From the NCBI GenBank assembly GCA_964017125.1, contig OZ024912.1, positions 83,846,976 through 83,910,975 of the forward strand: 64,000 nucleotides of DNA. The letters are read 5' to 3'. Position numbers and translations under genes: made by a program. Source of the stretch: Flabesymbios commensalis (taxonomy: Eukaryota > Annelida > Polychaeta > Terebellida > Flabelligeridae). The notes under the pieces were generated by a model, which saw nothing but the letters and a program-made list of their open reading frames with translations, ran no database searches and was not told where the DNA came from. Positions 36,801 through 45,800 of this stretch are shown piece after piece. How positions within the stretch are numbered: position 1 is the stretch's first letter; each line of letters opens with the position of its first letter.

Positions 36801-39800
36801 CTACTAGACATAAATAAAATATACCTGTAGGAGTGTAGGTATTTATTTATCACTATAAATTGTACCTAATTGTATTAAAAGTTAACTATTTAAGCTCCCT
36901 AGTAACAATAATGCATCAGATTGTCGAAAAAACTGGAGAATAAGTAGCTAGGGCACCCCTGAGAAAATGTTCTGCTTATGGGAGCACCTCAGATGCTCAT
37001 CAACCAAAAAGGCTTATCCTTGATGCTTTATTTTGAAAGAGATGTTTTTAAATAGTAACGAATATATATATCATAATACTGAGTGAAACACGGGGAAAAA
37101 CAGCTGGATGTTATGAAGGCTAAACTAAAACTCGTGTCATCTATACCTTAGGTTCTGTAACCCATTATAAATGCTAAGCACTGACATTGGGAATGACAAG
37201 AGCGTTTAAAAATCAAGATTTGCAAATTTTTGGTCTCAAATTAAACATATAAGAGTAATTTTCACCCACTTGAAGTGTGTGTCACAGTAGTGAGAAACAA
37301 CTTCTGGTCGGTAAAAATTAAAATTATTATAATTTAGCGCTTCTATGGTCAAGCAATCTTTTCACTGAAGGAATAAAAAAAAATCATCTGCTGCGAAGCA
37401 GCTCTGTTTCTCGCGATGCCTTATTAATCATTGCAGTATAACTTGTCTTGGCTGGTCACCAGTTTGAACGGCCACTATTTGAAGTACTAAAGGCATTTTC
37501 TGCATAAATGATTTTCTCTGCCAGTGACGTTTCAGCACCAAGTCAAATTTTGATCTCTAATTACTGGCCACTTTATATCAGACACTGTTAATGTAGGTCA
37601 ATATTTTGTCAGCATGAATGGTAGACTTTATGGCAAAACATTTCTAAATTAGCGTAATTTTTCGTAAAAATTGTTCTAATAGGCCACAGCAAGTGATTTT
37701 GCAGCACCACATCAAATTCTAGAACTTACAAAAATGTCTAAAATGGCCGCCTCCTATGAATGGCCACCTGTCCTGAATGACTAATTTTGTTTTGCAGTAG
37801 GGTTGGCAGGTCAAAATATGTCAAAAGGCATTCTGGTGTGTTATTAGATTATAGTCATACACAGCATGGTAACTTACACCTATATAATCTATGGTGAGAT
37901 TATAGTATTTATCAGCTGCTTCAATCCACCTGACGACATAATCTGACGTACGAGATGGGTTTACATATGGTCCACTGCCTCCTTCTTTAATCCAGCCAGG
38001 GAAAGCCCAGGGCAATGCATACAACTTGATGTCAGGATTACGCTGGAAATATATATGAAAACAAATCATGTATATGAAAAGAAAAAATGTTGTCTGAACA
38101 GCAGTTTTCAAAGTGAAAAATAACTAATAAGCCCGAAAATGTTTTTACTTTGTACACCAGTGTAGACTACCTCATAATGAAATCATATGTCAAATATAAT
38201 GTATCTTATTTATTCTAATAGATGCCTTGGGCTTTAATTAGAATACCACATGAGGCTAGAGGTTGAATGAGCGTTTATTAGAGTAGCTTTTCAAGGGCTA
38301 TATGGTGTACCATGATCGTTGATTTTCTTTTTTAAATCGGAGGAGTGAGCGTTTATCCAAATATGGGCCTTTATTAGAATAAATACACTAACAGTTTTAA
38401 ACCACAGATACAGGATAAATTTATAACCATAGCAAAAAATTCAGCATAAGCACATGTGTAGTAATTACATGATTAGAAATGGGTAAACTTTTCAAAATGT
38501 TCGACCAATTAGCACAATTTAGTTTTCTCATGTCTTAGAAACAATGTTAACTATACATTTGTTTAATCAACTATAAAGTTAGCCCTTGTGCTGCTAAATT
38601 ATCTGTTTCTATTTTTCACTTTTTTGAAGCTATAATTGCGAACTCGAGCTCCAGTTTCAATAATGAAAAACATTTGTACATGAACATGCACAAAATCTAA
38701 TTATTAGACTAAAAAAGCATTCCACAATAAACTTAAAAAAACACTAAATTAACAAAAAAAATGTTTTCAGCCACTTGATGTTGTGTCTCGCTACAACGAC
38801 CTACAACTTTAAGTGGGCCAAAATGACTCATATTTGCTTACATTGAGACTAAATATTTGGAAATTTTGATGTTTAAACACTCATTTCATTCCCAATAATA
38901 GTGACTGGTGATATAACCTGACAGACTAAAAAGACTATAGTCAGGCTTTGCTCTTAACAACGCTGAATTAATTTTGTATAAATCATGGAAACCAAAGGGT
39001 TTTATTCAATTCTAAATCATCATAAATGTCCTAGTTACCTCTTCTGATTCATTTGAATATCTATATTATGGGGTTACGGCCATTACAAATATTTTAACTC
39101 TTACAGTGCGGGGATCGGCTTTAGTCTTTAAAATCTTGTCTACAGACTATGGTATGGGTCTGCGGCAATTACAAATATTTTTACTCTTACAGTGCGGGGA
39201 TCAGATTACTGTAGATCTGGTAATTTTCGCGTGTTCAAATTTTCACGAATTTCTGATTTTGGGACTTTTCACGAAGTCTAGAATTCACGAATTTATCTTT
39301 TTTCTTTAGTAGCGCTATTATAATAAGAATTTTCGCAAGATTCTTGAATTCGCAAATTTGTCCTCCTCGCGAAATTCGCGAAAATTAAAACCTCGCGAAT
39401 ATTACCAGATCTACAGTTTATATATATACGGTCCTAGCAGCACAAAGGTTAACCTCACCTTTTTTGCTTCTGTCATAAGCCACCACTCGTAGCCTCGTGA
39501 GTAGTTCTCATCCCACGGCTCATGCATATGAGATGACTCTGTTCCTTCTAAGAAAACAAGAATAGCTTGAATTAGCAAATAATGATGGTAAGAAACACAC
39601 ACATAATCTGTGCAATCAATGTAATCAGTCATTAAGCCTTACAGTGCGGGGATAGAATTTAGTCGTCAGAATCTGACGTCTGTAGATGTCAGATTCTGAC
39701 GTCTAAAGTGGATCCCCGCACTGTAAGAATAAAAATATTTCTAATGGCCATAGACCCCTAACATAGGTATTCAAATAAATCGGAAAGACTTAACTAAGAC

Positions 39801-42800
39801 ATTAATGATGATTTCAAGGTGAAAAAACCCCTTTGGTTGCGATGTTTTTTACGAATTAATTCAGCGCCTCAAAGGTTAACCATTAAAGTGCTAATCCCGT
39901 TTTATAGCTGTTTCTAGCCTTTTTGTTTGTCAGTCCAACAAAAAAAAAGAAAATTTGTAACTTTGTAAGATTCTGATTCCAATTGTACATATATGATTTA
40001 TTTTTACCCGCTTAAAGTTGTGACTCACAGCAACGAGACAAAACATCAAGTGGGTGAAAATTTAAATTCTATAATTCAGCAATTCAAGGAGTAAGAAAAC
40101 AAATGTGAGATAGGAAACACAAATTGTAGTGACTACAGCAGTAGGCTGTGATCTCATTTTAGTTATTATCTGTTCATACTGATGTAGAATCATTCAATTT
40201 TATTCTAAAAATTGTAAAGGTGGCTCCACTGTTAGGGGTCATTGCAAACCTTAAGGAGATTTTCCTTGACTGACCTTACACAAATAAAATATTAATATAT
40301 AACATTCAGATTTTAAAACATACTTCTTATTGAATATTTAAAGAGTAGTGAATGGTGATGTTAACTATAGAAAACCCAACTTATAAAAGCAGTATGAAAA
40401 AAACAGTTGCCTGTAGATGTCAGATTCTGACAACTAAAGTCGATCCTCGCACTGTAAGAGTAAAAATATTTATAATGGCTGTAGACCCATAACATAGGTA
40501 TCCAATGAATCAGAAAGAGCTAACTAAGATGATTTCAAAATGAATAAAACCCTTTGGCCTCCAAGGTTTTCATAAAAAATTCAGTATTGTAAGGACAACG
40601 TTGAAATATTTTTGTATAAATCATTGTGACCAAAGGGTTATTTTCAATTTGAAATCATCATAAATGTCTTAGTTCCGCTTTTTTTAAATACCTATGTTAT
40701 GGTTCTATCACAATTATAAATATTTTAAATCTTTCAGTGCGGGGAACGTCTTTATGCGTTGGAATCTGACGTCTACAGACGTCAGATTTTGACGTATAAA
40801 GACGGTCCCCGCACTGAGAGGGTTACAAAAATCAGTACCAGTGTTTTCCCCAGGATTTGTCCAAAGAGTATCGGATTTCTGGAAGTTGCTGTTTTGTGGC
40901 TGAATTCATGGCCAATTCAAAAGAAATTAGGAATTAAAGGATTTTTTAGCATCTCGGACAAAACAGAAGCGTCTCAGTACCGATGCGCTAAGAAGCTTTG
41001 GGGAAAACTCTTGAGTACAAGAATACAGTTTTCAGATTAAAATTCATCAATTCTAGGTAAGCTGCACTTGTGACACATATCGGTGAGGTATAAATTAAAA
41101 CAGGTGGGAATTTAACTGTTTGCGTCCATACCTGTACTATCCGAGTCTCCTCCAATCTCAACTTTCAAGATGTGGAGTGAAGCTGCAAACTGGGGCTTGA
41201 AAAAAATAAAAATAGTCATTGTCAAAATGTGCCATGTATATCATGTGTATATATGAAAGATAAATTATGTGACATTATCATGTGAATTCATTATCATATT
41301 TTTCTAATCGAATCAGACATTTTATATCATAAAAATCATAAATAATTATAATTTAAAATTTTTAAATAGCCTCAGGCATAGTCTATATATGTATCTCAAG
41401 TGTTACTTTAGCAAACTGACCTTGAATAAGAAATCCAGTATTTCATTTCGTTGTTTTTCAGGATAACTAACTAGTAGTTTTGATGTCGCCTGGGTGGAAG
41501 AAACATATAGACAATGAATGACATACATGCATTATTACCTGATTACGGTGAAATATTGAACTGCATTTTTGGCCTGAGAGAAAGACTCAATCTTTAACTT
41601 TGACGAGTCCTGACAGTGAAAAATAACTAATTTAAATTGCTGAAATTGTGAGCAAAAAATAATGGTTCTTCAGAGTTTGGGCTCATTGAAGTAGGGCAGG
41701 ACTAACTCTCTCAATACCAAAAACAATTTAGAATAGTCGTTAATGAACCCACACAGAATCCTTCAATGGCTTCAGCATTTTTTAGTTTCAAATTCTGCCT
41801 AAGCCCAGTCCAACAAACACAAGACATTGAACCAATTCTGGTTTCATGTTGGCCAACAGTCTAACACGCCAGACCAGACCACGTTGCCCAGCTGTCTGCA
41901 CGGCTACATGAAACTAACATTGGTTTAATCTCTCAGTGCGGCGATCGAACTTAGACATTAAAATATCGAATTCAGCTGGTTAGGCTGATAATTTAATATT
42001 TATAATCAATATTTGAAATACACACTTATTTGGATGTGTTAAATACGCTACAATAATAAACTAGAGCCTGACGGCACTGAAGTAGAGCTTGTGTCGACCT
42101 TATTAAAGCTGCTTAATTGTTTTGCTTGTTTTAATCGAAAGATCAAGTCATAGGAAATAGTGTTTTAATTTATTATTTAACTATTTAAAGTATTATTACC
42201 TAGTGGGGGTTTCTTAACTCTGAACTTTAAAGTCTGAAGTTTGAAGTCCAAAGTCTGAACTATTTAATTCCAAAGAAATCTGAAGTATTGTCCAAAGTCT
42301 GAAATCCAAAGACCGAAGTTCAAAATCCGAAGGACGAGGTCTGTCCGAAGTAGTCCTATAACCAAAGTCTAAAATCTGAACTCTAAAGTTCAAAGTTCGA
42401 ATTCTGATGTCTGAAATTCGAAGTCCTAAATCTGAAGTGTGAAATTAAAAGTCAGAAGTCCAAAATCCGAAGTCTGATGTTCGATGTCTGGCCGAGGTCC
42501 AAAGTCTGAAGTAGGAGTCTGACGTCTGAAGTCAGTCCTAAGTTTGTCCGAAGTTTGTTTGAAGTCTGTCCGAAGTCTGAAAACTGTCCGAAGTGGTCTG
42601 CATTATAGCGATCAACATTGATCTTAATGCAGGTCTCCTGATCCTCATAATATATATTATAATGTATTTCTTTAGCTTATTTGGCTACATATGTATGTTT
42701 GTTTTTGTTGTGTGACAAATAAATTGTCCGAGTTTTTGAGTCCGAAGTTTGACATCTGTACGAAGTCTGACAATGAAGGCTAAAATCCGACGTCTGAAGT

Positions 42801-45800
42801 ATGTCCGAAGTCCACAATCCAAAGTCTGAAAACTGATGTCTAAAGTCCACAACGAAGTCTGATGTACGAAGTCTGACGAAATCCGAAGTTTGATGTCCGA
42901 CGTCTGTCCAAAAACTGGCTGAATTATGTCCAAAGTCTGAAGTACTACGTATGTCTGTTCAAAACCTAGAGTCCAAAAACCAAAGTCTGAAGTCCAAAGT
43001 ATGTCCAAATTCCAAAATCTGAGTTTGAAGTCAGCTGTCTTTTGTTTACGTCTGAAACCGAAGTCCAGTTATAACGCCCAAAATTCTAAGTCTGAAGTTG
43101 AAAGTCTGTCTGAAGTCCGTTCAAAGTCTGAATTCCGAAATCTGCCGATCACCGAAGTATTATGTCCGAAGTAATATGTTCAAAGTCTGTCCAACGTCAG
43201 ACTTCTGAAGACCGAATTCTAAAGTCTAAAATTGCCACCAAAATGGCTGAAAAAACCATAAGCAAAAAAAAGCAATTAATCTGTCATAAAAAAAATAACC
43301 CAAAACAATTGGCTAGTAGACCTACAATTTATTAACATTTTCTGAATTTGCTCTAGTCCTAATTTAATTCTTTTAAAATAAAAGTGCAAAATATCCAAAG
43401 TTGACCTGCCAATGAGCGACCATTAATTAATCAAGGTCTTTTAGAGATCTTGTTGGCAGCTGTACTAAACATGCCTGAGTATGAGATGGGCCAGTAGCCT
43501 GAGTGTGAGATGGGCCAGTAGCCTGAGTGTGAGACAGGCCAGGCCAGTAGCCTGAGTGTGAGATGAGCCAGCGCAGTAGGCTACCCTGATTGTGAGATGG
43601 GCCAGTGGCCTGAGTGTGAGATGGGCCAGTAGCCTGAGTATGAGATGGGCCAGTGGCCTGAGTGTGAGATGGGCCAGTAGCCTGAGTGTGAGATGGGCCA
43701 GTAGCCTGAGTGTGAGATGGGCCAGCGTGGTAGGCTAGCCTGATTGTGAGATGGGCCAGTGACCTGATTGTGAGATGGGCCAGTAGCCTGAGTGTGAGAT
43801 GGGCCAGTAGCCCGAGGTGTGAGATGAGCCAGTAGCCTGAGTGTGAGATGGGCCAGTGCTGTAGGCTAGCCTGATTGTGAGATGGGCCAGTGGCCTGAGT
43901 ATGAGATGGGCCAGTAGCCTGAGTGTGAGATGGGCCAGTAGCCTGAGTGTGAGACAGGCCAGGCCAGTAGCCTGAGTGTGAGATGGGCCAGCGCGGTAGG
44001 CTACCCTGATTGTGAGATGGGCCAGTGGCCTGAGTGTGAGATGGGCCAGTAGCCTGAGTATGAGATGGGCCAGTGGCCTGAGTGTGAGATGGGCCAGTAG
44101 CCCGGAGTGTGAGATGGGCCAGTAGCCTGAGTGTGAGATCAGCCAGCAGTAGCCTGGGTGTGAGATGGGCCAGCAGTAGCCTGGGTGTGAGATGGGCCAG
44201 TAGCCTGGGTGTGAAATGGGCCAGTAGCTGGAGTGTGAGATGGGCCAGTAGCCTGAGTGTGAGATGGGCCAGCAGTAGCCTGGGTGTGAGATGGGCCAGC
44301 AGTAGCCTGGGTGTGAGATGGGCCAGTAGCCTGGGTGTGAGATGGGCCAGTAGCCTGGGTGTGAGATGGGCCAGTAGCTGGAGTGTGAGATGGGCCAGTA
44401 GCCTGAGTGTGAGATCAGCCAGCAGTAGCCTGGGTGTGAGATGGGCCAGCAGTAGCCTGGGTGTGAGATGGGCCAGTAGCCTGGGTGTGAGATGGGCCAG
44501 TAGCTGGAGTGTGAGATGGGCCAGTAGCCTGGGTGTGAGATGGGCCAGTAGCTGGAGTGTGAGATGGGCCAGCGTGGTAGGCTAGCCTGATTGTGAGATG
44601 GGCCAGTGACCTGATTGTGAGATGGGCCAGTAGCCTGATTGTGAGATGGGCCAGTAGCCTGAGTGTGAGATTGGCCAGTAGCCTGAGTGTGAGACAGGCC
44701 AGTAGCCCAAGTGTGAGATGGGCCAGTAGCCCGGAGTGTGAGATGGGCCAGTAGCCTGAGTGTGAGATGGGCCAGCGCTGTAGGCTAGCCTGATTGTGAG
44801 ATGGGCCAGTGGCCTGAGTGTGAGATGGGCCAGTAGCCTGAGTGTGAGATTGGCCAGTAGCCTGAGTGTGAGATGGGCCAGTAGCCTGAGTGTGAGATGG
44901 GCCAATAGCCTGGGGTGTGAGATGGGCCAGTAGCCTGAGTGTGGGATGGGCCAGTAGCCTGAGTGTGAGATGGGACAGTGGCCTGAGTGTTAGATAATCC
45001 AGCATGCAGTACGGTAACTTGAGTGTGAGACAGCCTGCTTACTGTGGGGGAGGGGGGGGGGGTTAGAAAAGCCGACACAGTACCGAGACATTGAGCCAAA
45101 GTCACTTGTAATCTGTCACTTTCGCGTTGCATGTTTTTCGCTCATTGCTCAAGCGATTTCCATCCGATTTTCATGAAATTTGAAAGGGTCAGTTTCCAGT
45201 CTTACGGCACCTGCCCCGAAAATTTCAGGGAAAAATATTATGTAGTTTAAAAGTTAGACCATTTGACATGTAGTTTTTGCGAATTATGACGCTCCTCTAT
45301 AAACCCATTGCACGCTATCAGCTTCACTCACTAAATTCCACTACATGTCAAATGGTCTAACTTTCGAAATACTGGGAACTAACGCTTGTAAAATTTCATG
45401 AAAATCGGATGAAAATTGCTTGAGCAATGAGCGAAAAACATGCAACGCAAAAGTGACAGATTTAAAGTGACTTTGGGTCGATGTCTTGGTACTGTGTCGG
45501 CTTTTATAACCCCCCCCCCTCCCCCAACACGCCTGAAACAGCCACGATGGTCTGACAAACACACAACGTTCATTTGATGTTGGTCCACCGGCTACGACGC
45601 TGGCCCAACATCTAATCAATGTGGCTTTTGTTTGATTGGGTCTAGCATATTGATTGATGTCTGTGTTTGCTGGGCGCAGACCACGTGCTGGGAACCGTCC
45701 CATAATTTTACTAGCTTCAATAAACGTGGAGCATTCCGTATAGAATGAACATCACTTTTATGTAAAATTATTAGTTTTTAGTGTCCCACACTACATTTTG

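Noticed and set aside
44109-45132. Frames of SHTQATGP and VRWASSLG repeats on both strands
   Set aside because: By-product of the 24-bp minisatellite; open on both strands at once and without any domain.
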